A DNA stretch of 64,000 nucleotides. It comes from an uncultured Lachnospiraceae bacterium. Lineage in GTDB: Bacteria; Bacillota; Clostridia; Lachnospirales; Lachnospiraceae. The translations under genes and the position numbers were made by a program. Numbering within the stretch: position 1 is the first letter of the stretch; every line of letters begins with the position of its first letter. This document shows, in pieces, positions 16,996 through 24,787 of this stretch. The DNA lies in assembly GCA_947627245.1 (NCBI GenBank), contig CANQVH010000006.1, positions 22,923-86,922 on the forward strand. The letters run 5' to 3'. The notes beneath the pieces were generated by a model. It did not search any database, had not been told where the DNA came from, and saw only the letters and a program-made list of their open reading frames with translations.

Positions 16996-18645
16996 TCAGC
17001 CGTTTTTCGCGGCGTCCGTGCGCCGATTTTTGTACTCGGTCGGACTGCAGCCGACGACCTTGCGGAATATGTAACTGAAATAATGGGAATCCTTGTATCC
17101 CACCTCATATGCGATCTCCGCGGTACGCAGATTGGAGCACATCAAAAGCTCCTTCGCCCGGTCGAGGCGCACCGAGGTCAGGTACTCCACAAAGGTCTGC
17201 CCGGTCTGCGCGCTGAAGATCGCGCTGAAATAGCTCGGGCTGATGTTTACCTGCGAGGCTACCTTGTTCAGCGACATGTCCTCGCGCTGATAATTTTCCC
17301 GGATAAAGGTCCGCGCCTCCTCGATCACCGCGTTGTAGCGCTTCATGGAGCTGCTGTCCCGCAGCTTCAGGGCCTCCGTGAAAAGGTCGCCGATCAGGCG
17401 CTTCATCTCCTGCAGCGACGTGGACTTCGCCACCGTCTCATTGATGTCCCTGCATGCGGGCGGCAGGCTCTGCGCGCCGATTTCCAAGTCCTCCAGAAAA
17501 TCAACCACAGAAAAATAGAGATCCATCACCATATACTGACGATACAGCAGGGACTGAAAATTCTGCTCTCCGATGTTCGAAAAATATTCCTCAAGAAAAT
17601 TTTCGACCTCCTCAAGCGTGCCGTTCTTCAGAAAACGGTCCGCCTGCTCGCGCTCCTCCCTGCGGGAACACATGCCGCTGATGTCGATCTTCTCCTCGGC
17701 TCCCCGGTGAAGCTTCGCGACGTCCTCCGCGCGGATCACCTGATTCGGCTCGGCAAAAAATCTCCCGGCGAACGCTTTTCCGGCCTCCTGATAGGAGCTT
17801 CGGATGTCGCCGAGGCGATGCGCCGTCGAACCGATCCCTCCGAAATACTGAATCTCCGGATACCCGGCCACGAGCTTGGTCAGCGCGTTCACGCACCCGG
17901 CAAGACGGCGTTCCGCATCCTCGTCCGTCTCTCCCTTGATGAGAAAGATCCAGCCCTCCGGACTGCGGTCGATCGTCAGCACCTGCTCCAAGCCCTCCGA
18001 AAGCTCCACGATCCGATCCGATACCGCGATCAGATCCCGCGAACCGCCGGGAGAATTGTCCTCCGGCATCAACTTGAACAAAAGCACCTGATACACCGGC
18101 GCAGTGAAATCCATCCCCAGCCTCTGCCCGTTCTCAAGGAACTCGGCCGCAGACAGCTCGTTCGCGATCAGCGCGTTCCATAGCTTCTGCCGCTCCAGAA
18201 GCAGATTCTCGTTCATCTCCTTTCGGTACTCCTCCAGCAGACGATCCTGTTCCCGCTCCTTCTCGATGAGCGCGCCGACCTCTTTCACCGCCTCCAGAAG
18301 CTTCGCAGAGCTGATCGGCTTCAGCAGGTACTGCGTGACGCCGATCTCGATCGCAGATTTCGCGTAATCGAATTCGTTGTAGCCGCTCAGGATAATGATC
18401 CGGATCTGCGGCAGCTCCTTCCTGACGATGCGGCTCAGCTCCAGCCCGTCCATGAACGGCATCTTGATATCCGTGATCAGGATGTCCGGTTTTGCCTTTA
18501 TAATAAGAGGATAGGCCAGCTCTCCGTCGCTGGCCTCCCCTGCAAATATAAATCCCTCCCGCTCCCACGGGATGTTGTTCTTGATTCCGTTGCGGATGAC
18601 GACTTCGTCCTCCACGAGAAATATTTTTAACATATCATGCACCAT
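16996..18645 (-). CDS. AraC-type response regulator
   Basis: A response regulator of about 549 residues in the YesN family. Residues 5-125 are a receiver domain with acidic pocket VEDE, phospho-acceptor D59 in LITDIKMPFMDG, and the conserved KPI lysine. A 300-residue middle region precedes a C-terminal AraC DNA-binding domain (about 445-545) with MSLNKVASQVNISPSYFSAI and the second helix-turn-helix TAEIAYEVGYKDSHYFSYIF. ATG 18645 has AAAGGA upstream; ATG 18633 gives the more usual N-terminus MLKIFLVEDE but has no clear site. Either start overlaps or abuts the end of the small gene at 18635. It probably controls the ytfQ promoter. Confidence 0.9.
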   Translation of the reverse strand: MVHDMLKIFLVEDEVVIRNGIKNNIPWEREGFIFAGEASDGELAYPLIIKAKPDILITDIKMPFMDGLELSRIVRKELPQIRIIILSGYNEFDYAKSAIEIGVTQYLLKPISSAKLLEAVKEVGALIEKEREQDRLLEEYRKEMNENLLLERQKLWNALIANELSAAEFLENGQRLGMDFTAPVYQVLLFKLMPEDNSPGGSRDLIAVSDRIVELSEGLEQVLTIDRSPEGWIFLIKGETDEDAERRLAGCVNALTKLVAGYPEIQYFGGIGSTAHRLGDIRSSYQEAGKAFAGRFFAEPNQVIRAEDVAKLHRGAEEKIDISGMCSRREEREQADRFLKNGTLEEVENFLEEYFSNIGEQNFQSLLYRQYMVMDLYFSVVDFLEDLEIGAQSLPPACRDINETVAKSTSLQEMKRLIGDLFTEALKLRDSSSMKRYNAVIEEARTFIRENYQREDMSLNKVASQVNISPSYFSAIFSAQTGQTFVEYLTSVRLDRAKELLMCSNLRTAEIAYEVGYKDSHYFSYIFRKVVGCSPTEYKNRRTDAAKNG

Positions 18646-18913
18646 AAAATCCTTTGTCACTGGTCTCCCGCCACTTGAGATACATTTCCTTATAATTATC
18701 TTTAATAAATTCTCTGACAATGCGCATTTCTCTATCTGTCAGTTGTCCCTGTTTTTCTACTACTGTGTCCCCGTTGTCCTTCACAAAAAACTTGGCAGAA
18801 CCGGCTTCTGTCAATTTTCGATCGCTTGCATGCACATGCATCGCCTCAATAATGCAATGAGAGGTATAATATAGATAGTATCCGCATATCTTAAATTCAT
18901 AATATTTCGGCAT
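18635..18913 (-). CDS. Small unrecognised protein, DUF4160-like N-terminus
   Basis: A 92-residue soluble protein, last of three small genes. The start MPKYYEFKICGYYLYYTSHC followed by an HVHAS motif recalls DUF4160 proteins, which begin with a short strand-turn and a metal-like His pair, but the match is loose. The C-terminal half is helical and charged. It has a strong GGAGGT site 8 bases ahead of ATG 18913, starts 3 bases after the previous stop, and overlaps the start of the response regulator gene by 11 bases. DUF4160 genes are often found beside DUF2442 genes in small two-gene modules suspected to be toxin-antitoxin-like; that link is inference. Confidence 0.7.
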   Translation of the reverse strand: MPKYYEFKICGYYLYYTSHCIIEAMHVHASDRKLTEAGSAKFFVKDNGDTVVEKQGQLTDREMRIVREFIKDNYKEMYLKWRETSDKGFYGA

Positions 18914-18916
18914 CTG

Positions 18917-19138
18917 TTATACCTCCAGAAATTTCCTGTTGCGGTTATAATAATCCATCACAATCGCGATCTCAATATCATCCATGCTGGTCTCAATTAC
19001 GGCGGAGTCACTGCTGATCACTGCCGCTCTATCCAAACCGTTAAGATTCAAAACGCGAATATTCTGACCATCTTTTGTAAACGCGTATCCGTTCACAATC
19101 AAATCTGCATTGTCCGCCACTTTTGCAACATCAATCAT
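18917..19138 (-). CDS. Small unrecognised protein, middle gene of cassette
   Basis: A 73-residue acidic protein that I do not recognise. It contains NGYAFTKDGQNIRVLNLNG and ends DYYNRNRKFLEV. The pattern of short strands followed by one helix suggests a small alpha/beta fold. ATG 19138 has a GAGG site 8 bases ahead; a TTG codon two codons upstream is a weaker alternative. It overlaps the preceding small gene by 8 bases and is followed after 3 bases by the third, so all three are tightly coupled. Confidence 0.65.
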   Translation of the reverse strand: MIDVAKVADNADLIVNGYAFTKDGQNIRVLNLNGLDRAAVISSDSAVIETSMDDIEIAIVMDYYNRNRKFLEV

Positions 19139-19400
19139 TTGCAATCCTCACTTTCTTGATCGGATTCAGAAAAACATCCGGTTCCAGATACAGGTTTTCA
19201 AGGATAGGTACTAAATCAATATATTCCTCCACTTCCCCTAATCCTCGATATACCGCCATAACCACAAGATAGCCATGATCCCATTCAACGATCCGGGTAT
19301 ACTTTTCCAATTTCGAAGACGTCACAAACCTTATCGTACAATTATTATAGGAAAATGACGTGAACCGTTCGTCATTGCTCAGCACTGCTTCTCCCGGCAT
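19131..19400 (-). CDS. Small unrecognised protein, first gene of cassette
   Basis: An 89-residue protein of unknown family. It has a strand-rich pattern (FTSFSYNNCTIRFVTS, YLVVMAVYRG) and ends with hydrophobic and basic residues (LNPIKKVRIAND). No signal peptide or membrane helix. ATG 19400 follows AAGGGAG. A good promoter lies 60-90 bases upstream at 19460-19489, so this is the first gene of the operon that continues through two more small genes and probably into the response regulator. Strand content and size are reminiscent of DUF2442-like partners of DUF4160, but I cannot confirm it. Confidence 0.65.
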   Translation of the reverse strand: MPGEAVLSNDERFTSFSYNNCTIRFVTSSKLEKYTRIVEWDHGYLVVMAVYRGLGEVEEYIDLVPILENLYLEPDVFLNPIKKVRIAND

Positions 19401-19459
19401 AACTGAGATCTCCCTTCCATGTGCGCAGAATGCGGCACTATAAGTTATGATTTATCTAT

Positions 19460-19489
19460 AGTATACCTTGAAAACCATCCGGAGGACAA
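19460..19489 (-). promoter_or_regulatory. Promoter of the small-gene cassette
   Basis: On the minus strand TTGTCC and TATACT are separated by 18 bases. It lies in the short gap between the aldehyde dehydrogenase terminator and the first small gene. It may also drive the response regulator, lipoprotein and kinase further downstream. Confidence 0.6.
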
Positions 19490-19523
19490 GTATTCTTTTA
19501 TAGAATTTGGTTCAAAATTCTCT

Positions 19524-19554
19524 GAAAAAAAGCCCCGGTTCAATCCTCCGGGGC
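19524..19554 (-). terminator. Terminator after the aldehyde dehydrogenase gene
   Basis: On the minus strand a 7-bp stem GCCCCGG / CCGGGGC with a 9-base loop is followed by seven Ts. It begins 9 bases after the aldehyde dehydrogenase stop codon. Confidence 0.88.
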
Positions 19555-19562
19555 ATGCGTAC

Positions 19563-20933
19563 TCATCTGAGAAACATCTTTATCAGGAAATCCTTCCATC
19601 CGCTGTACGGCTGATAGCGGAACGGCAGGTCGATCCATGTGTACTTTTTTACAATGCTCCTGCGGTGGTTGAACAGCTCAAAGCTGTCGCGGCCGTGATA
19701 GCTTCCCATCCCGCTCCCGCCGACTCCGCCGAAGCCCATGCGGCTCGTCGCCAGATGGATGATCGTATCATTGATACAGCCTCCGCCGAAGCTCACATAC
19801 TTCAATATTTTTTTCTCGACGGCGCGGCTGCCAGTAAACAGATAAAGCGCCAACGGCTTCTCGCGCTTCGTCGTATAGGTGATGACCTCGGAAATGTCCC
19901 GGAAGGTCATGACCGGCAGGATCGGCCCAAAAATCTCCTGCTTCATGATCGCGTCGGACGGCGAGATCCCCGTGAGCACGGTCGGCGCAATCTGCAGCGT
20001 CTCCCGTCTCGTCTGGCCGCCGCAGTACACGCTCCCGCACCGCAGCAATCCGCACAGACGATTGAAATGCTTTTCGTTCACAATGCGCCCGTAGTTCGGA
20101 TTGTCGAGCGGCTGCGCGCCGAGCTGCCGCCGGATGCACTTCTTGATCTCCGCGAGCAGCTTCTCCTTCACCTGCTCATGAACAAAGAGATAATCCGGCG
20201 CCACGCAGGTCTGCCCCACGTTCAGGTACTTCCCGAAAACGATGCGACGAGCGGCGAGCTTGATATTTGCGGTCTTATCCACGATGCAGGGGCTCTTGCC
20301 GCCCAGCTCCAGACAGACCGGCGTCAGATTGCGGGACGCTTTTTCCATCACGAGTTTTCCGACCGCTACGCTGCCCGTGAAAAAGATAAAGTCAAACTTC
20401 TGCTCAAGAAGCGCCGTGTTCTCCTCTCTTCCGCCTTTGACGACCGCGATGACATGCGGCGCAAAGCACTCACCGATGATCTTTTCGATCACGTCAGACG
20501 TAGCCGGCGAATACGCGCTCGGCTTAATCACAACGCAGTTGCCGGCCGCAAGCGCGCCGATCACAGGCTCCAGCGCCAGCATGAACGGATAATTCCACGG
20601 CGACATCACAAGCACCACGCCGTAAGGCTCCGGCGATGTGAAGCTCGTCGCGTGAAACTGCGCAAGCGGCGTCAGAACGCGCCGGTCCTTCGCATAGCCG
20701 CGCAGATGTCCGATCATGTGCGACAGCTCCGAGAGCACCATTCCGGTCTCGCACATATACGTCTCCGACGCGGACTTGTTCAGGTCTGCGCGAAGCGCCG
20801 CCTCGATTTCCTTTTGATTTCTGAGGATTGCTTTTTTCAGCGTTTTCAAGGCCGCGATCCGCCAAGCGATATTCCGCGTCTTGCCCTTCTCGAAGTAGGC
20901 GCGCTGTTTGGTGACTATCTGTTCAATCTCCAT
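19563..20933 (-). CDS. NAD(P)-dependent aldehyde dehydrogenase
   Basis: A 456-residue aldehyde dehydrogenase of the short class-3-like type (YwdH/ALDH3), which oxidises aldehydes to acids. The cofactor-site stretch VLVMSPWNYPFMLALEPVIG, the catalytic glutamate in LELGGKSP and the nucleophile cysteine in NVGQTCVAPDY are all present, as is EIFGPILPVMTF. The basic, hydrophobic C-terminus (GWKDFLIKMFLR) is typical of class-3 enzymes that associate with membranes. ATG 20933 has TGGAGGT. It is the last gene of an operon with an iron alcohol dehydrogenase and an SCP2-like protein, suggesting sequential oxidation or reduction of an aldehyde, perhaps a long-chain one. Confidence 0.92.
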   Translation of the reverse strand: MEIEQIVTKQRAYFEKGKTRNIAWRIAALKTLKKAILRNQKEIEAALRADLNKSASETYMCETGMVLSELSHMIGHLRGYAKDRRVLTPLAQFHATSFTSPEPYGVVLVMSPWNYPFMLALEPVIGALAAGNCVVIKPSAYSPATSDVIEKIIGECFAPHVIAVVKGGREENTALLEQKFDFIFFTGSVAVGKLVMEKASRNLTPVCLELGGKSPCIVDKTANIKLAARRIVFGKYLNVGQTCVAPDYLFVHEQVKEKLLAEIKKCIRRQLGAQPLDNPNYGRIVNEKHFNRLCGLLRCGSVYCGGQTRRETLQIAPTVLTGISPSDAIMKQEIFGPILPVMTFRDISEVITYTTKREKPLALYLFTGSRAVEKKILKYVSFGGGCINDTIIHLATSRMGFGGVGGSGMGSYHGRDSFELFNHRRSIVKKYTWIDLPFRYQPYSGWKDFLIKMFLR

Positions 20934-20984
20934 GCTTACCTCCATATAAATCAATCCGTTTTTTCTCTGAAAATATCATTTGAA

Positions 20985-22163
20985 CTACTCACCGTAGCAC
21001 ACTTCCAATATCTTCAGCACTGAGTCGTAGGTCACTTGTCTTGGGTTGACGATGACAGCGCCGTCGTTGAGGGCTGTGCGGGCCACGTCCGGGAACTTTG
21101 CCGGATCCGCCCCGGCCTCTTTGAGCGTCATCGGAAGACCTGTCAGCTTATTCAGGCGTCTCCGAAGCTTCAACACCTCCGCGATCATGCGGTCGGCGCG
21201 CTTATTTTCCGGTGTCTTCAGGTAGATCTCCGGTCCGGCCAGATATAAAAGAAGCTGCGCGTATGTGTCCTTGCAATAATTTCGATTGAACATCATGCCT
21301 GCCGGAAGCAGGATATTCATCGCGTCTCCGTGCGGAACGCGGCAGACGCCGCCGAGCGCATGCCCGATCGCATGCACCACGCCGACCATGCTGTTCGAGA
21401 AGGCCGCGCCGGCCAAAAAGCTCGCATTCGCCATCGCAGCGCGCGCTTCTTTTGATTTGCCGAAACGCACCGCCCGGATCAGATTTTTCCCGACCAGCTC
21501 AACCGCTGCCGTCGCATATGCGTCGCTGAGCGGATTCTTCTGCATACAACTGTACGCCTCGATCGCGTGGCACAGCGTATCCATCCCGGTCGACGCCGTG
21601 ATCCTCGGAGGCAGCGTCGCCGTCATGCGCGGATCAAGGATCGCCACATCCGGAAGAAGCTGCTGCGAGATGAATTCCATTTTCACATGCTTCGTCTCAT
21701 TTTTGATTACCGCAACGTCGGTCGCCTCGCTCCCGGTACCCGCCGTCGTCGGAAGCGCGACAAACGGCACTTCCTTTCCGCGCGGAATGCTCTCGCAGCC
21801 CATCAGATCTAACAGATCTTCCGCTTCCTGCGAGATCAGCAGCCGCACGCCCTTCGCCGTGTCGAGCACGCTGCCGCCGCCCAAGGCTACCAGCGCGTCG
21901 CACTCGAAATCACGGTACTCCTTCGCGATCCGATTCACAACCTCCACACTGCTGTCGCGCGGGATATCCGTAAAAATGCGTCCGATCCTCATCTCCCCAA
22001 GCGCGTCCGTCACAAGCTTCAGCGTGCCGAGCTGTTCCAGCATCGCATCACTTAGAATCATCGGATTTTTCGCGCCGAGCATCTCCAGCTCATACGCAAG
22101 ATTGTCAAGCGCTCCCTTGCCGGAGCACAGTTTGGTCGGATTGGTAAATTCAAAATAATTCAT
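20985..22163 (-). CDS. Iron-containing alcohol dehydrogenase
   Basis: A 392-residue group III alcohol dehydrogenase. The NAD-binding GGGSVLDTAKG motif, the PTTAGTGSEATDVAVI stretch and the metal ligands (Asp in PDVAILDPR, His in DTLCHAIEAY, His in GVVHAIGHALGG, His in VPHGDAMN) are all seen. It interconverts an alcohol and an aldehyde using NAD(P)H. The start was set at ATG 22163, giving the family-like MNYFEFTNPTKL; its GGAG site is about 13 bases away, longer than ideal. It lies 51 bases upstream of the aldehyde dehydrogenase gene. The physiological substrate is not clear. Confidence 0.92.
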   Translation of the reverse strand: MNYFEFTNPTKLCSGKGALDNLAYELEMLGAKNPMILSDAMLEQLGTLKLVTDALGEMRIGRIFTDIPRDSSVEVVNRIAKEYRDFECDALVALGGGSVLDTAKGVRLLISQEAEDLLDLMGCESIPRGKEVPFVALPTTAGTGSEATDVAVIKNETKHVKMEFISQQLLPDVAILDPRMTATLPPRITASTGMDTLCHAIEAYSCMQKNPLSDAYATAAVELVGKNLIRAVRFGKSKEARAAMANASFLAGAAFSNSMVGVVHAIGHALGGVCRVPHGDAMNILLPAGMMFNRNYCKDTYAQLLLYLAGPEIYLKTPENKRADRMIAEVLKLRRRLNKLTGLPMTLKEAGADPAKFPDVARTALNDGAVIVNPRQVTYDSVLKILEVCYGE

Positions 22164-22277
22164 GTGCGAGTTCTCGCTCCTTTCTTCCATTCACACCCTG
22201 TCTTTTTCTTAATCAGATATTCTCCGGTAACGCTAGCATACAGACAACTGTCGGATTTCCTGATTGGGTTCCTTTCG

Positions 22278-22760
22278 TCACACGTTCTCCAGCAGCGCCA
22301 ACGCATAGACCTTCAGCGGCGCCAGTTGCCTGCTCGGAATCTCTTTCAGAATACGACCGCTCCAGACGCGCGGAAACAGATATGCCTCCGCGAATTCCAC
22401 GCATCGCACAAAGCCCATTGTCTTGTAAATGTCCCCTTCCAGCGTAAACAGATGCTCCGCATATGCGTCCGCGATGCTCTTCTGTCCGCTCAACACGCAA
22501 AACGCGCCCTCCACCGATTTGAAACGCATCGTGATGTCGGCCCTCTGCGCGCGCGGCAGCTTCCGGAATCCCACATGCTCGCTCCGACGCAGCGCCAGCA
22601 CCGCTCCGCCCGGCCCGCACACCAGCTTGAAGGAAATGTTTTTGTCCCAACTGTCGATCTCATCCCGCACGCGGCTGTCGTTCTTGTAGAGCACGCGCAG
22701 GCTGCGATACAGCACCTGCAGCACCAGCGCATTGATATGGTTCAGCAGTTCTTTTTTCAT
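22278..22760 (-). CDS. SCP2 sterol-carrier-like protein
   Basis: A 160-residue soluble protein. The central region (SFKLVCGPGGAVLALRRSEH, then ADITMRFKSVEGAFCVLSG) resembles the SCP2 sterol-transfer fold, including the pattern of a lipid-cavity strand followed by a helix. There is no signal peptide or membrane segment. The start at 22760 has a GAGGGG site. Its own strong promoter lies at 22806-22834, and the two dehydrogenase genes follow in the same direction after a gap of about 110 bases. A role in holding or presenting a hydrophobic molecule is an inference from the fold only. Confidence 0.65.
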   Translation of the reverse strand: MKKELLNHINALVLQVLYRSLRVLYKNDSRVRDEIDSWDKNISFKLVCGPGGAVLALRRSEHVGFRKLPRAQRADITMRFKSVEGAFCVLSGQKSIADAYAEHLFTLEGDIYKTMGFVRCVEFAEAYLFPRVWSGRILKEIPSRQLAPLKVYALALLENV

Positions 22761-22805
22761 AAATATAGCCCCTCTTTTCCACTCTATCACTTTAAATCGC
22801 TAACT

Positions 22806-22834
22806 ATCTTACTGCGGGGAACATCGATTGTCAA
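22806..22834 (-). promoter_or_regulatory. Promoter of the SCP2/ADH/ALDH operon
   Basis: Minus strand TTGACA, 17-base spacer, TAAGAT. This is a near-consensus sigma-A promoter placed about 45 bases before the start of the SCP2-like gene. Confidence 0.8.
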
Positions 22835-22872
22835 GAGAATGCTTGTCCGAATAGTTTTGTCAAATTGTAATA

Positions 22873-23433
22873 TCACTCAGCTTGATATCGGGAATAATCC
22901 CGCTCAAACAATTCTTCGCTGATCTGCGGACGCAGGATCTCCGGCGGCACCCGCTCCAAAAGCTTCTGCACCACAAAACGCCTGCTCTTTCCCGGATAGC
23001 GAGGCAACATATTTTTCGCCTGAATATGCGCAAGCTCCTGCCGCCATAGAAGTCCCAGCTTGCGTTTCCAGTCCACCTTCGGATTCTCCTTCGCCCGACG
23101 CAGCTCATAAAAGTCGACCGCCCCGTCCTCTTCCTCCACTGTGATGATGCCCCACCACTCCGGAACATGCTCCTCGATATGCATCGCATGACGCGTGCCC
23201 GCCACGACATAATTCGCGTCAAAGAACCGATCGTAATCCTTCACCTGCCGCGCCAGTCTTGCGTATGTGTCCGCATCGCTCTTGATCTCGATCCCTACCA
23301 GCGCATCCGGAAGCACCATCACAAGATCGGCCCGCGACTGACCCATCTGCTTTTCTTCAATTACCCGCACCTTTTCGTACCGAGCCTCCAAAAAGTCAAA
23401 CAAAGGCTCGCGAATATCCTTGTCGTACAGCAT
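22873..23433 (-). CDS. sce7726-like PD-(D/E)XK nuclease-type protein
   Basis: A 186-residue soluble protein. The core ADLVMVLPDALVGIEIKSDAD is a PD-(D/E)XK pattern (Asp, then EIK), followed by a glutamine and the ARQVKDYDRFFD helix. These features match the sce7726 family of predicted nucleases, which are widespread in Firmicutes with no clear role. ATG 23433 has an AAGGTGG site. It has its own promoter (23495-23523) and is transcribed away from another nuclease-like gene. A restriction or defence role is possible, but there is no methylase or other defence gene beside it. Confidence 0.78.
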   Translation of the reverse strand: MLYDKDIREPLFDFLEARYEKVRVIEEKQMGQSRADLVMVLPDALVGIEIKSDADTYARLARQVKDYDRFFDANYVVAGTRHAMHIEEHVPEWWGIITVEEEDGAVDFYELRRAKENPKVDWKRKLGLLWRQELAHIQAKNMLPRYPGKSRRFVVQKLLERVPPEILRPQISEELFERDYSRYQAE

Positions 23434-23494
23434 TATTCCACCTTATTCTCCGCTATTCTGTATTTCTGTTATCCTACTATACTGCACTTCCACT

Positions 23495-23523
23495 ATTCTA
23501 GCATACTGTCATGCGATCTGCAA
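23495..23523 (-). promoter_or_regulatory. Promoter of the sce7726-like gene
   Basis: Minus strand TTGCAG, 17-base spacer, TAGAAT, about 60 bases before the ATG. The leader between is built of short repeated TATTCT/TATACT-type hexamers (plus strand, 23444-23499) at 7-10 base intervals. Confidence 0.65.
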
Positions 23524-23554
23524 TTTTCTGTCGATTTTTGTCGAATAGTTTTTC

Positions 23555-23583
23555 TTGTGCTACGTTCCAAATTGTGTTAATAT
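23555..23583 (+). promoter_or_regulatory. Promoter of the Rpn-type gene
   Basis: Plus strand TTGTGC, 17-base spacer, TAATAT, 48 bases before the start codon at 23632. It is divergent from the promoter at 23495-23523, with about 30 bases between the two -35 boxes. Confidence 0.6.
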
Positions 23584-23631
23584 AAATCACGTAAAGTTTA
23601 TATTCACTTCTAAATATCTAAAGGAGAAATC

Positions 23632-24681
23632 ATGTCAAACAAATTATCTCAGTACTTTCCAATGATTCACGAAAGAGAAAAGCTGCTTAGCCAGATCCAA
23701 TCTACACCCTTACTGCGGCACCAATTCAACAACTGGGAGAAGAAACAGCAGGAAGAATTCCTGAATTTCTGCACCGGAGTCAAAGGGGTAAAACTTTTAT
23801 ACGATTCTTTTTTCAAAGAAATATTGAATCCGGAATATACACCCGATCGTCTCAACCGACTGCTTTCCGTTCTGCTCGGTACAAATATAACGATCAAATA
23901 TGTCCTTCCGAGCGATTCCACGCGTATCGCAGACGAGAGTTCCCTGCTGATCATGGATATCGTTGTGGAACTCGAAGACGGCAGCCTTGCAAATGTCGAA
24001 GCGCAAAAGATCGGATATGCATTCCCGGGCCAACGCAGCGCCTGCTATTCCGCGGATCTGTTGCTGCGCCAATACAAGCGTGTGCGCGACCGGAAAAAAG
24101 AAAAGTTTCGATACACTGAAGTTAAAGAAGTGTACACGATCATTTTTATTGAGGACAGTCCAAAGGAATTTAAACAATTTCCGACCGAGTATCTGCACTA
24201 TTTTGAACAGCGCTCCAACACCGGCCTGAAACTTGACCTCTTACAAAAATATCTCTTCATTTCGCTTGACATTTTTAGTCAGAACATCCAAAATAAAGGT
24301 ATCACCAGCGAAACCGAGGCATGGCTTGCATTCCTCAGTCAAGATGATCCGGAAATCATTATCCGGCTGATCAATACATATCCGGAATTCAAACCCATGT
24401 ACGAAGACGTGTATCGTCTGTGTGAAAATATCGAAAGGGTGGTGGGAATGTTCTCAGAAGAACTGCGTATTCTTGATCGGAATACCGTACGGTACATGAT
24501 GGACGAGATGCAGGCTGAACTTGACAAGAAATCAGTCGAGCTGGAAAGTATGAATACCCAGCTCCAAGATAGTAAAGTGCAGCTTCAAGATGCCAACGCG
24601 CAGCTCCAAAATGAGCAGCACGAAAACGAGCTCCTCCGGCAGCGCATTGCTGAACTCGAAAAAGCTGCAGCTCGTCCCTGA
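23632..24681 (+). CDS. Rpn/PD-(D/E)XK nuclease family transposase-like protein
   Basis: A 349-residue protein. After an N-terminal helical part, residues 55-200 match the PDDEXK_2 (Rpn-type) domain: SFFKEILNPEYTPDRLNRLL, the Asp in IMDIVVELEDG and the Glu-x-Gln in LANVEAQKIG. The domain is found in recombination-promoting nucleases and in many copies in Firmicutes and Bacteroidetes. The last 70 residues are a coiled coil with repeated LQDSKVQLQDANAQLQ heptads. It is annotated as a transposase in databases, but no inverted repeats or target duplication flank it. AAAGGAGAAATC precedes the ATG. Confidence 0.82.
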   Translation: MSNKLSQYFPMIHEREKLLSQIQSTPLLRHQFNNWEKKQQEEFLNFCTGVKGVKLLYDSFFKEILNPEYTPDRLNRLLSVLLGTNITIKYVLPSDSTRIADESSLLIMDIVVELEDGSLANVEAQKIGYAFPGQRSACYSADLLLRQYKRVRDRKKEKFRYTEVKEVYTIIFIEDSPKEFKQFPTEYLHYFEQRSNTGLKLDLLQKYLFISLDIFSQNIQNKGITSETEAWLAFLSQDDPEIIIRLINTYPEFKPMYEDVYRLCENIERVVGMFSEELRILDRNTVRYMMDEMQAELDKKSVELESMNTQLQDSKVQLQDANAQLQNEQHENELLRQRIAELEKAAARP

Positions 24682-24715
24682 AAACCGCATTTCCTGTACA
24701 AAAGATAATAGATCA

Positions 24716-24743
24716 GCGGCCGCCCCGGTAACAGGGCGGCCGC
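24716..24743. terminator. Bidirectional stem-loop between convergent genes
   Basis: Perfect 10-bp GC-only stem (GCGGCCGCCC / GGGCGGCCGC) with an 8-base loop, placed between the convergent Rpn-type gene and the giant adhesin gene. Both flanks are T-rich in their direction of transcription but without a long T-run. Confidence 0.75.
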
Positions 24744-24787
24744 CAGTTATTTGATCTTATTTTGTCTTATGCCATCCGGCCCTTCGC

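Noticed and set aside
23632..24681. Insertion sequence, because the family is often labelled transposase
   Set aside because: No terminal inverted repeats or target duplication; the PDDEXK_2 label reflects a nuclease fold, and the gene has a normal promoter and terminator.
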